DNA of 64,000 nt. It comes from Mastigocoleus testarum BC008 (GTDB lineage Bacteria > Cyanobacteriota > Cyanobacteriia > Cyanobacteriales > Nostocaceae). The number at the start of each line of letters is the position of its first letter. The first letter of the stretch is position 1. The translations under genes were made by a program, and so were the position numbers. The DNA lies in the NCBI RefSeq assembly GCF_001456025.1, contig NZ_LMTZ01000045.1:33528-97527 (forward strand), given 5' to 3'. Below the pieces are notes generated by a model. That model ran no database searches. It was not told the DNA's origin and was given only the letters and a program-made list of their open reading frames with translations. Of this stretch, positions 56,431-64,000 are shown one piece after another.

Positions 56431-57300
56431 TCAAATATCAAATATTTCCTGGGATATTTTTCCCGAAGCGACTTGGGTTACTGCACCACTCATTATAATA
56501 TTAAAATCTTCATTTACTCGAATTGAAATTAAACCACCTGGCATTTTTACAGTAATTTTTGTATCACATAAACCGAGTTTATAAGCCACTGCTGCAGCTG
56601 CGCTACTACTGCTACCTGAAGCTAACGTATAACCTGCACCTCTTTCCCAAATTTCAATTTGAATATTATTGCGATCGAGTATTTTCATAAACTGAACATT
56701 GGTACGCTGGGGAAATAAAGGATGGTTTTCAATCTGTGAGCCATATTTTTTTGCTATTTGTGAATCGACTTCTGGCAAAATAATTACACAATGGGGATTC
56801 CCGATGGTTGCAGCAGAAAAGTTAAACTCCTTATCACCAAGATTAATTTTTTGATTGATAACTTCTCGAGCTTCTCCTGCGACAGGAATATCATTACTCC
56901 AAAAACTAATTTTTTCCATTTCTACCCGAACCATCTGTCCAGAATTATCAACTACAGATTTAACGATTCCTCCAATTGTTTCAATTGAAAATTGTTTGTT
57001 TGTAACTAATCCCATATCCCATAAATAGCGGGAAAATATTCGCAGTCCATTACCACTTTTTTCTGCTTCACTACCATCAGGATTAAAAATGCGTAGGGAA
57101 AATCTGTTCGTTTTAGGTTGTATTGTTCCGAGTAAAATTCCATCAGAACCAATTCCAAAATGACGGTCGCATATTTTCTGAATATTTTCGGGTGTCAATT
57201 CAGTTATTAAACCCTGAGAGTTTAACTCTTGAGAGTTTAAATCCTGAGAATTAACAACTAAATAGTCATTACCCAGTGCATGATATTTATGAAATTTCAT
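56431..57300 (-). CDS. DapF-fold isomerase homologue lacking both catalytic cysteines
   Basis: This 289-residue protein has the two-lobed DapF fold: FHKYHALGNDYLVVN at the N-terminus, RHFGIGSDGILLG, FNPDGSEAEKSGNGLR, TIGNPHCVII and NVQFMKI. Diaminopimelate epimerase uses two cysteines as acid and base, in CGNG and ACGTG. Here both are Ser (Ser82 in SGNGLR and Ser228 in ASGSSSS), and the Glu of GAGETL is Tyr224. Classical epimerisation is therefore unlikely, and a dehydratase, isomerase or binding role is possible. Its ATG overlaps the TauE/SafE stop in ATGA, so it is translationally coupled. A 15-bp tandem repeat (LNSQE, LNSQG) lies in an N-terminal loop. Confidence 0.88.
   Translation of the reverse strand: MKFHKYHALGNDYLVVNSQDLNSQELNSQGLITELTPENIQKICDRHFGIGSDGILLGTIQPKTNRFSLRIFNPDGSEAEKSGNGLRIFSRYLWDMGLVTNKQFSIETIGGIVKSVVDNSGQMVRVEMEKISFWSNDIPVAGEAREVINQKINLGDKEFNFSAATIGNPHCVIILPEVDSQIAKKYGSQIENHPLFPQRTNVQFMKILDRNNIQIEIWERGAGYTLASGSSSSAAAAVAYKLGLCDTKITVKMPGGLISIRVNEDFNIIMSGAVTQVASGKISQEIFDI
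57211..57255. repeat. 15-bp tandem repeat in the DapF-like gene
   Basis: Three 15-bp units encode VNSQD, LNSQE and LNSQG, lengthening the loop after the first beta strand. Unit size equals that of the Omp85 repeat, but the sequence is unrelated. Confidence 0.8.
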
Positions 57301-58055
57301 TTTATGAAGAAATAAATACTTAAACTAAAACCAACTCCAGCGATCGCATAACCGATCAAAATAGGATTTAATTTACGAGCAATATAAGCACTTCCATATC
57401 CACCAATTAAAGCGCCAACACCCATGATTATTACTCTGTCCCAAACTATCGCATCTGACAGTGCTAAATTTATAATTGCTACACCATTAATACAAGTAGC
57501 TAACCAACATTTGTAGGCACTCATGATATGTATATTCTGAATACCAGTCATATTTAAAACCGCAAGCATCAATATACCTGCACCTCCACCAAAAAAACCA
57601 CCGTAACTTGCAACAATTAACTGCAAAAGCACAACTATTAATATTCGTAGACGCGAATTAGTTTTAAACGATCGCTTGACGCCAATTTTTAACCTCAATT
57701 TTCTCAAAGCAAATATTCCAGTTGCACCTAACATTAAGAATGGAATTAAGCGAGCAAAAATTTGCGGTGGTGTGTATAGCAGTAAATAAGAACCAAAAAT
57801 TCCTCCCACTACACTCGTAATAGTTAATAAAAATAGTTCCGATCTGGGATTGGAAAGTTCTTGACGGTAAGCAATAGTACTCGCAAAAGTACCGAACCAT
57901 AAAGCAGTCTTATTTGTTGCATTAGCGTAAATCGGTGGTACTCCTACAATTAAAAGTGCGGGAAAAGCAATTAACCCACCACCTCCAGCTACGCTATTAA
58001 TAATTCCTGCACCTAAAGCTGCTAGAAATAGTAAAAATGGTGAAAAATCATGCAT
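57297..58055 (-). CDS. TauE/SafE-family permease
   Basis: This 252-residue membrane protein has about eight hydrophobic segments and the family's repeated Gly-rich signatures: GAGIINSVAGGGGLIAFPAL in the first half and GGFFGGGAGILMLAVLNMTG in the second. The TauE/SafE family exports sulfite, sulfoacetate or other organic anions. The gene overlaps the downstream DapF-like gene by the sequence ATGA. The pair looks like a functional unit handling one small molecule. Confidence 0.92.
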   Translation of the reverse strand: MHDFSPFLLFLAALGAGIINSVAGGGGLIAFPALLIVGVPPIYANATNKTALWFGTFASTIAYRQELSNPRSELFLLTITSVVGGIFGSYLLLYTPPQIFARLIPFLMLGATGIFALRKLRLKIGVKRSFKTNSRLRILIVVLLQLIVASYGGFFGGGAGILMLAVLNMTGIQNIHIMSAYKCWLATCINGVAIINLALSDAIVWDRVIIMGVGALIGGYGSAYIARKLNPILIGYAIAGVGFSLSIYFFIK

Positions 58056-58058
58056 TTA

Positions 58059-58104
58059 TGAGTAATAGGTAATTGGTAATGGGTAATGGGTAATTGGTAA
58101 TGGT
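58059..58104. repeat. Heptamer repeat (GGTAATG type)
   Basis: GGTAATT, GGTAATG and GGTAATGG units stand in the 76-bp gap between the methyltransferase and permease genes. Confidence 0.8.
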
Positions 58105-58131
58105 AAGCAAGATGAAGAATTTAGTTTTTGA

Positions 58132-58887
58132 CTAGTTTTTGACAGCGACAATGCGAATTCGCCAATAGTCAGCAATCCAGGTACCTTCTTGATATAAAGT
58201 CGGACGTAACATTTCCTCTACTTTGCTAATTACTTGAGTTTTTTCTTCTGTGGTAATTCCCGTGAAGAAACGATCGCAGAACATCTCAATCCAGTTTCTT
58301 AAACCTGCTTCTCCATCAGCTAAAGGTGTTGGACGAGGAACTAAAACAGCATAATTTACATCAAGACCATGTTTTTCTAACTTATTTGCATACTCCCCAA
58401 TACTGGGAAAATACCAAGGATGATCTTGAGTAATTCCAATATCCTTGAGTGCTTGGGATAGAGCAGTAGTTATTGCTTGAACATCTCCTTTACCACCAAA
58501 CTCTGTGACAAAACGTCCACCTACTTTGAGAGATTTAGCAATGCGATCGATTACTGCATCAGCTTCTGGAATCCAATGTAGAGTTGAATTAGAAAAAACA
58601 GCATCAAAGGTAGTATCAAACTGGAAATTTCTGGCATCAACAACATTAAACTGTAAGTTGGGATAGTTCTGTTTCGCCTTTTCAACCATGTTTTCAGAAC
58701 TATCAATTCCCATTACTGTAGCCCCACTTTGGGAAATTTTTTCTGTTAACTGTCCGGTTCCGCTACCGATATCGAGGATATTTTCTCCCGATCTGGGAGC
58801 AAGTAACTCTAACAAATCTCCTGCATTTTGCCATACAAAACTGTGCTTACCCTCATAAAGAGTAGCTTTCCAATTATTCTTAATCAT
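58132..58887 (-). CDS. Class I SAM-dependent methyltransferase
   Basis: This 251-residue Rossmann-fold enzyme has motif I NILDIGSGTGQLTEKI, the acidic loop MGIDSSENMVEKAKQNYPN, motif II FDAVFSNSTLHWI and motif III LKVGGRFVTEFGGKG. The overall shape resembles trans-aconitate methyltransferase and similar small-acid O-methyltransferases, so a carboxylate acceptor is plausible but not shown. It lies upstream of the permease and DapF-like genes on the same strand with a 76-bp gap, so co-transcription is possible. Confidence 0.88.
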   Translation of the reverse strand: MIKNNWKATLYEGKHSFVWQNAGDLLELLAPRSGENILDIGSGTGQLTEKISQSGATVMGIDSSENMVEKAKQNYPNLQFNVVDARNFQFDTTFDAVFSNSTLHWIPEADAVIDRIAKSLKVGGRFVTEFGGKGDVQAITTALSQALKDIGITQDHPWYFPSIGEYANKLEKHGLDVNYAVLVPRPTPLADGEAGLRNWIEMFCDRFFTGITTEEKTQVISKVEEMLRPTLYQEGTWIADYWRIRIVAVKN

Positions 58888-59337
58888 ACAAAAATTCCTT
58901 AGTTCTCTTGTTTAGACCGCTAACAGTTGATAGTTGAAGGTTAAGAAAATTTCTTAGGTTTAATGATGTTGCTACGCTTACACCAACATGCATGTAATCT
59001 CTGTAACAACCTTACTTTTACAATAAATAAGCTTTTAAATAATGTCCAATATATTTTTCACTACCTATTAATATCTAAAATATATTTATTGGGTTAGAGG
59101 GAATGGAGAACAGCAGTGCGTTAGTGTAACTTCTCCCTCCTGGGACAACCCCGCAACAACGCAAGTTACAATTCGGCTTTTAGCGACCCCGCAGGGTGGG
59201 AATGCGCACCAAGACAGGGAAAAAGATTAAAAATATTTACTTGTTACTTATTACTGTGCGCTGTCGCGCCCCGCTTCGCTAACATTACTTATTACCCATT
59301 ACCAATTACCAATGACCCATTACCAATTCCTCAAAAT
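58888..59337. other. Divergent gap with repeats before the LysR gene
   Basis: This 450-bp region between the methyltransferase and LysR genes has dispersed GC-rich repeats at about 59110-59220 and heptamer tracts (ATTACCC, CAATTAC) at 59246-59330 that run up to the LysR start. A LysR-type operator (T-N11-A) could lie here but I could not single one out. Confidence 0.5.
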
Positions 59338-60228
59338 ATGGAATTAAGACACCTGCGATATTTTGTGACATTAGCAGAAGAATTACATTTTGGACGTGCT
59401 GCTCAAAGGTTACATATTGCTCAACCACCTTTGAGTCAACAAATTCGCCAATTAGAAAATGAGTTAGGTTTTGAACTTTTTTATCGCACAAAACGCCAAG
59501 TGCAATTAACTGAAGCTGGAGAAGTTTTTCTCCATGAGGTTCAGCACATTTTTCACCAATTAGAACAAGCGATCCAAACGGGAAGACAGACAAGTCGAGG
59601 AGAGAAAGGAAAGTTAGTAGTTGGTTTCGTCAGTTCTGCTGCGTATAACATTTTGCCCGATATTTTACGAGAATTTCGCAGTCATTTTCCCGATGTAAGT
59701 CTAGAATTACACGAACTAACTACAGACGAACAATTACGACAACTTGATACAAATCAAATTGATGTGGGTTTTGTGCGTCCCCCGGTCAATGAAGATAAAT
59801 TTGACTGGAAACAAGTTTTTCAAGAATCGTTGATGGTAGCAATTCCACAAACCCATCCACTAGCAAATGAACCGGTGGTAAGTTTGAAGTCTTTTATTGA
59901 CGAACCCTTTATTTTATTTCCCCGGTTTCTCGCACCTGGACTGTACGATTCTGTTATTAGTCTTTGTCAGCAAGCGGGTTTTTGTCCCAACGTGGTTCAA
60001 GAAGCGATCCAAATGCAAACTATTGTGAGTTTGGTTGCTGCAGAGATGGGTGTAGCTATTGTCACAGAGTCTTTGCAGAATTTACAACGCACAGGCGTGG
60101 TTTATAAACCTTTGCTGGAAGCAACTCCACAGGTCAGCATTGCGATGATTTGGCGGAAAAATAATACTTCTCCTAGTTTGGAGAATTTTTTGGTGATGTG
60201 TTGTGGTAAGGTGGGTAGCAATTATTAG
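59338..60228 (+). CDS. LysR-family transcriptional regulator
   Basis: This 296-residue protein has an N-terminal winged helix-turn-helix (residues 1-62: LRHLRYFVTLAEELHFGRAA, then AQPPLSQQIRQLENELG). A periplasmic-binding-protein-like effector domain (90-290) includes LVVGFVSSAAYNILPDILR and VSLVAAEMGVAIVTESLQ. LysR regulators often control a divergent neighbour, and here the divergent unit is methyltransferase, TauE/SafE and DapF-like. Autoregulation and effector binding are inferred. The ATG follows a heptamer-repeat tract with no clear ribosome-binding site. Confidence 0.93.
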   Translation: MELRHLRYFVTLAEELHFGRAAQRLHIAQPPLSQQIRQLENELGFELFYRTKRQVQLTEAGEVFLHEVQHIFHQLEQAIQTGRQTSRGEKGKLVVGFVSSAAYNILPDILREFRSHFPDVSLELHELTTDEQLRQLDTNQIDVGFVRPPVNEDKFDWKQVFQESLMVAIPQTHPLANEPVVSLKSFIDEPFILFPRFLAPGLYDSVISLCQQAGFCPNVVQEAIQMQTIVSLVAAEMGVAIVTESLQNLQRTGVVYKPLLEATPQVSIAMIWRKNNTSPSLENFLVMCCGKVGSNY

Positions 60229-60351
60229 GGGAATGTAAAAACGCTATATCGCAGATTCTGGAGTTTGGGTAATTTTAGCAACTCTATTTTACCCTCATTA
60301 ATAATCTGTATTTTTAACTCATAACCTTAGTTTATCAGGCGTTTTATTGAC

Positions 60352-61236
60352 TTAAATACCAACTCTTAGCTTTTCCCTTAAAGGTTGGAGTTCGGAACGA
60401 GTATTTTTAACAAGGGAAATTGCTATTTGTACGTCCTCATTGGTAGTAAACATCTTTTCTTCCCCAGAAATACTTATTTGCTGTGCTTGTTTCATAGCTG
60501 CTAGAGATGCAGCTATTTCCTCCTGATATGCTTGTTCAATTTGTTTTTCAATTTTGGTCATTATTTGAGCGTATATATCAGTGATTTTTTCCAGGATAGA
60601 ATCTTTCAATTCTGGTATGTATTCTTGTAGTTTTTGACGATAAGTAATCGCATGTTTTGATTTTTCTGACTCTGTTTTTTGATGAATAAATAAATTAGTT
60701 AAAAGCTGCGGAATTTCATCAATACCTATTTCATTTATTAATAGATTTAAAGTATCTATGTTTGTCCATATAACATCCTCCAAATTAGGAGAGTTTACTG
60801 AACCTAAATCTACTTCTATCTTGGGAATATCAGCAAACTTGCGAACACCTTCAAATATAGATGTTTTGGTTTTTTCAGTAATTTTGATTATAGCTGGTTG
60901 ATGAATATTGAGGCATTGCTCAATAGCTTGACGTAATTTATCTGTTAAGAAAAAATGAAAGTTTGAGCGAATTTAATTTAAGTCAAAATTAGTAATAGAA
61001 GCGATTGCTTCAGTTTCTAACCTCCCGATAAATTCATCTATCCAGTGAAGACTTTGCTCGCGTAGTTTAGAGATTTCCTCCCTCATTTCTTGCTTATATT
61101 TATCAATTTCTTGATATAAATTTGATGCATTATCTTCACACTGTTTGATTGATGCTTCTAGACGTAACTTATCTGCTTGCATTGCATTACTTAGAAGAAC
61201 AATCTTAGATTCAACTACTTGTAATAGCCTTATCAT
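60352..61236 (-). pseudogene. Dynamin-like C-terminal fragment split by one stop codon
   Basis: Two minus-strand frames (61236 down to 60976, and onward to 60352) are in the same phase and separated only by a TAA at 60973-60975. The protein reads FDLN, stop, IRSNFHFFLTDKLRQAIEQC, with open frame on both sides. In total about 294 codons of helical sequence remain (RLEASIKQCEDNASNLYQEI, then MKQAQQISISGEEKMFTTNE). The pattern resembles the stalk/tip region of bacterial dynamin-like proteins. The GTPase half is absent upstream, so the gene is truncated as well as interrupted. Family assignment is an inference. Confidence 0.65.
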
Positions 61237-61888
61237 TTGAACCTTGTATATGTTTAGCTGGATGCTAAATTGACTTATGCAGTTACAGTGGCGTTTTATT
61301 CTCTTAAGCGTAAGTATTTCAAAATTATCACTTGACTAGACGACTTCATGCTAGAGCCTTAAAGGGTAAAAGGACAGATGGTTCACGTCCGGATAAGCGA
61401 GGAAAAATGTCACAATTACCTCTGCGTTGATATAAAATTTTTGTTACTGCTCCCTCACATTATTTTTAAGTATCAGTCTTCAGATAAAATGTAAATACTG
61501 AATACATGACTTTAGTCACACTACAACAATCACTTTAGTCATGAATTAATTTAGGAATTTTGATTGATGTAATACTCGAATAAAATTTTTACAATGAAGT
61601 TGTTAGTAAAAATTAATTATTGCTTGACAAATTATACGAATAAACATTGCGTTTAAAGCCTTTGTAATAAGTATTTTGATTTATTGTCTATTTTATTGAA
61701 TAAAAAATAGCATAAAAGACTTTAATACAATTCGTAATTCTAAAAACATATTTAATTAATGTATGTCAATAAGAAATTATTTTTTACAGTTTAAATTAAA
61801 GCTTTTTTACACATTAATAATATCGAAAATTAATTATTTGCTCTCATAATCAATGGAGTTTTGTAGTATTTTTAAATAGGTTAAATAA
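61237..61888. other. Gap upstream of the MacA-like gene
   Basis: A GC-richer patch at 61340-61425 contains a short hairpin GGAC-N11-GTCC and otherwise unexplained sequence; the rest is AT-rich. No GTPase remnant in frame with the dynamin-like fragment was found. The MacA-like promoter should lie here. Confidence 0.4.
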
Positions 61889-63433
61889 ATGAAATTAGAT
61901 TCTTCACAAGATAAACAAGGGAATCAAAATAAAAAATTTCTCGAGCCACTACCAGTATCAAAAAAAAATAATAAAAATAATTGGTTATTTTGGGCGCTGA
62001 TAATTTGCTTTTTAGTAGGGGGAAGCTTTATTACTTATCGTCAGTTAGTTATTATTCCCAGGCGAGAAGCAAGAAGAAATGCCCAAACACTGCTTGTAGA
62101 AAGGGGAAACCTGGCAGTTACTATTGCAGCAAATGGTACCGTTCAAGCTCAAATGTCAGTTAATGTCAGTCCCGAAAGCTCAGGTACCGTAAAAAGCTTA
62201 AAAGTAAAAGAAGGGGAGCGAGTTAAGCAAGGACAGGTTATTGCTCATATGGATAACTCTAACCTTCAAGGTCAACTTATCCAAAGAAAAGGGGAGCTAG
62301 CACAAGCCGAAGCGAATCTGCAAAAGCTAATTGCAGGTAATCGACCAGAAGAAATTAATCAATCACAAGCCCAATTAGAACAAGCTAAAGCGAATCTGCA
62401 AAAGTTGGTTACAGGTAATCGTTCCCAAGAAATAGCCCAAGCAGAAGCAAGATTAAACAGCGCTCGGGCTACCCTCAACCAAAAGCAAGCTGATTTCAGC
62501 AGTTACGAGCAACTATACAAACAAGGAGCTATTTCCCGAGAAACTTTTAACCAAAAAAAAGCCGAACTAGAAACCGCTCAAGCACAGGTAGCAGAAGCAC
62601 AACAAGCCCTTGACTTACAAAAAGTAGGGACCCGACAAGAAGAAATCCAAGAAGCACAAGCACAAGTCAAACAACAACAGCAAGCTTTAACGCTTCTCAA
62701 AGCAGGTACCCGTTCAGAAGAAATTCTGCAAGCCCGTGCTCAGGTTACTTCTGCCCGTGGTTCATTGCAATATATTCAGAATCAGGTTGATGACGCTATT
62801 GTTACGGCTCCCTTTGACGGACAAATCAGCAAGATATATGCCGATCCTGGTTCTTTTGTGACTCCTACGACGTCAGCAAGTACTGCTACCTCTGCTGTTT
62901 CTTCTTCTATATTGTCCTTATCTTCCGTTAAAAAAGAGATTATCGCCAATGTAGCTGAGGCAAATATTGGCAAAATCCGTTTAGGTCAAAAAGTGATTAT
63001 TAAAGCTGATGCCTACCCACAAAAAAAATTCGAGGGTAAGGTATCGCAAATTCTCAGTGAAGCCACTATCGAACAAAATGTTACTAGTTTTGAAGTCAAA
63101 GTAGCACTGGTTTCTGAGGAAGCTCAAAAAATGCTCTTGTCGGGAATGAACGTGGAAATGGAATTCCAAGTTGATGGAGTAGAGAATGTGATTGTTGTCC
63201 CCTCTGTAGCGGTTGTTCGGCGAAGAAATGCAACTGGTGTTTATGTTGTCGAAAGCAATGGCAAACCAAGATTTAAAGTAATTGAAACCGGCGTTGCTGC
63301 GAATGGCAAAACAGAGGTTAAAGCTGGCTTAAAAGGAACAGAAAAAGTATTAGTTAACTTTCCTCCCGGTTCCCGTCCCAAGTCAAGGCGTCGCGGTCTA
63401 CTACCGGGTGGTGGTTCTAGGAGTAATAAGTAA
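61889..63433 (+). CDS. MacA/HlyD-type periplasmic adaptor
   Basis: This 514-residue adaptor has a cytosolic N-terminus, one membrane segment (residues 31-53, NWLFWALIICFLVGGSFITY) and a lipoyl-like half motif VSPESSGTVKSLKVKEGERV. A long alpha-hairpin (about 130-300) is built from repeated heptads with a GNRPEEI/GTRQEEI unit. The second lipoyl half (APFDGQISKIYADPG) and a beta-barrel domain follow. It joins an inner-membrane ABC exporter to an outer-membrane channel; a MacB-like permease gene follows. The last residues (RSNK and stop) are encoded by the first units of the downstream heptamer array. Confidence 0.9.
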   Translation: MKLDSSQDKQGNQNKKFLEPLPVSKKNNKNNWLFWALIICFLVGGSFITYRQLVIIPRREARRNAQTLLVERGNLAVTIAANGTVQAQMSVNVSPESSGTVKSLKVKEGERVKQGQVIAHMDNSNLQGQLIQRKGELAQAEANLQKLIAGNRPEEINQSQAQLEQAKANLQKLVTGNRSQEIAQAEARLNSARATLNQKQADFSSYEQLYKQGAISRETFNQKKAELETAQAQVAEAQQALDLQKVGTRQEEIQEAQAQVKQQQQALTLLKAGTRSEEILQARAQVTSARGSLQYIQNQVDDAIVTAPFDGQISKIYADPGSFVTPTTSASTATSAVSSSILSLSSVKKEIIANVAEANIGKIRLGQKVIIKADAYPQKKFEGKVSQILSEATIEQNVTSFEVKVALVSEEAQKMLLSGMNVEMEFQVDGVENVIVVPSVAVVRRRNATGVYVVESNGKPRFKVIETGVAANGKTEVKAGLKGTEKVLVNFPPGSRPKSRRRGLLPGGGSRSNK

Positions 63434-63500
63434 TAAGTAATAAGTAATAAGTAATAAGTAATAAGTAATAAGTAACAAGTAATAAGTAATAAGTAATGAG
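63421..63500. repeat. STRR heptamer array (AGTAATA) at the adaptor stop codon
   Basis: About 80 bp of AGTAATA units begin inside the last codons of the adaptor gene and continue after its TAA. The same array type lies at 53646-53765. Confidence 0.92.
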
Positions 63501-63766
63501 TGATGTTAGCGCAAGCGGGACGCGTTATAGACAGCAAAGCTGTATGACTACGTCACGCAATACCTACGGTACGCTACGCTAGCAACGCTAACATCCGCTA
63601 GGATGCGGGCAAACACAAAGTGTTAGCAAGGCGGGGCGTAAGCACAGACAATGAGCGTGTCTACAGCGCACAGTAATGAGTAATAAGTAATGTTAGCGCA
63701 AGCGGGGCGCGACAGCGTACAGTAATGAGTCAGAAGCCAGGACAGATAGCGTCCTTATTAATAAAT
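63501..63766. repeat. Cluster of dispersed GC-rich repeats
   Basis: GTTAGCGCAAGCGGG occurs twice (near 63505 and 63693), with CGCAATACCTACGGTACGCT near 63563 and AGTAATGAGTAATAAG fragments between. These repeats separate the adaptor and permease genes by 333 bp in what would otherwise be an operon. Confidence 0.75.
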
Positions 63767-64000
63767 ATGTTTTTTTTTCGTCCTCCCCATAAAGGCAGAG
63801 TATCAAATCTAGAAATTTTCTCCATGGCAGTTGAGGCACTATGGAGTAATAAATTACGCACAGTACTAACCATGCTAGGTGTAATTATTGGTATTACTTC
63901 GGTGATTGCTATTACTTCCATCGGTCAAGGGGTGCAAAAAGGAGTCGAACAGCAAATTTCAGCCTTAGGGACTGATGTTTTACAAGTTAGGGCTGGTGCA
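63767..64000 (+). CDS. MacB-like ABC transporter permease, N-terminal part
   Basis: The gene runs off the window. Residues 1-78 start MFFFRPPHKGRVSNLEIFSM and continue AVEALWSNKLRTVLTMLGVI and IGITSVIAITSIGQGVQKGV, the membrane helix and start of the periplasmic domain typical of MacB/FtsX-family permeases. No ATPase domain precedes it, so the ATPase must be a separate gene further on. An internal ATG at 63824 is a possible alternative start matching the usual family N-terminus. It pairs with the adaptor gene upstream. Confidence 0.85.
   Translation, partial: MFFFRPPHKGRVSNLEIFSMAVEALWSNKLRTVLTMLGVIIGITSVIAITSIGQGVQKGVEQQISALGTDVLQVRAGA

Noticed and set aside
61889..64000. devBCA heterocyst glycolipid exporter
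   Set aside because: The adaptor and permease resemble MacA/MacB generally; without the ATPase and outer-membrane partner in view the heterocyst role cannot be claimed.

Overview
The window comes from a filamentous cyanobacterium, most likely of the order Nostocales. The DNA is AT-rich and carries many GCGATCGC (HIP1) octamers, heptanucleotide tandem repeats (STRR type) and short dispersed palindromes. Several genes belong to families largely confined to cyanobacteria: a DUF751/Ycf33-type protein next to rbfA, DUF4327, cyanobacterial glutamate-cysteine ligase, the TIGR00303-type CobT followed by a DUF2232 membrane protein, and a HetZ-family regulator. Gene density is moderate, with many non-coding gaps of 0.4-1.6 kb. 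The left and right ends cut genes: an 18-residue-repeat protein and a MacB-like permease.

Layout. 0-10 kb: repeat protein end, larC, a YciO/Sua5 protein, a HetZ-family protein, a convergent PD-(D/E)XK nuclease and Dam-type methyltransferase, a DUF751 gene and rbfA, and a DUF4327 gene. 10-20 kb: a conserved hypothetical, a 1509-residue NACHT/WD40 protein with 14 WD repeats, a PIN-domain pair, a fused two-ATPase oligopeptide ABC protein, a MscS channel and a histone-deacetylase-fold protein. 20-30 kb: gshA, trmL, a LysM/M23 cell-wall peptidase with a TTG start, tRNA-Met, a GH133-type debranching enzyme and a 2-Cys peroxiredoxin. 30-43 kb: a CxxC peroxiredoxin-like protein, a PLP decarboxylase, a pentapeptide-repeat membrane protein, an LpxB-related protein, an Omp85 protein with a pentapeptide tandem repeat, a Ser/Thr kinase and a second MscS channel. 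43-54 kb: a structured RNA-like element in a 1.6-kb gap, a coiled-coil hypothetical, cobT and DUF2232, a Crp/Fnr regulator with the remnant of a second copy beside it, and a 1495-residue protein ending in an actin/Hsp70-type ATPase. 54-64 kb: a Tat/lipobox solute-binding protein, a MITE-like element, a secreted hypothetical, a DapF-like gene translationally coupled to a TauE/SafE permease, a SAM methyltransferase, a LysR regulator, a dynamin-like remnant broken by one stop codon, and a MacA/MacB-type export pair.

Most genes are chromosomal housekeeping or stress functions, and I see no intact transposase, prophage or CRISPR array. The most unusual items are these. The DapF homologue has serine at both catalytic cysteine positions and sits in a possible LysR-methyltransferase-TauE-DapF cluster. 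The minus strand at about 43.0-43.13 kb could fold into a HEARO/omega-RNA-like structure. The NACHT/WD40 protein carries a degenerate Mrr-like domain and an in-frame 30-bp palindrome. The 1495-residue ATPase joins a coiled coil, an acidic spacer and an actin fold. Finally, there are clear decay remnants of a Crp gene and a dynamin-like gene. All family names come from reading the translations; no database search was run.
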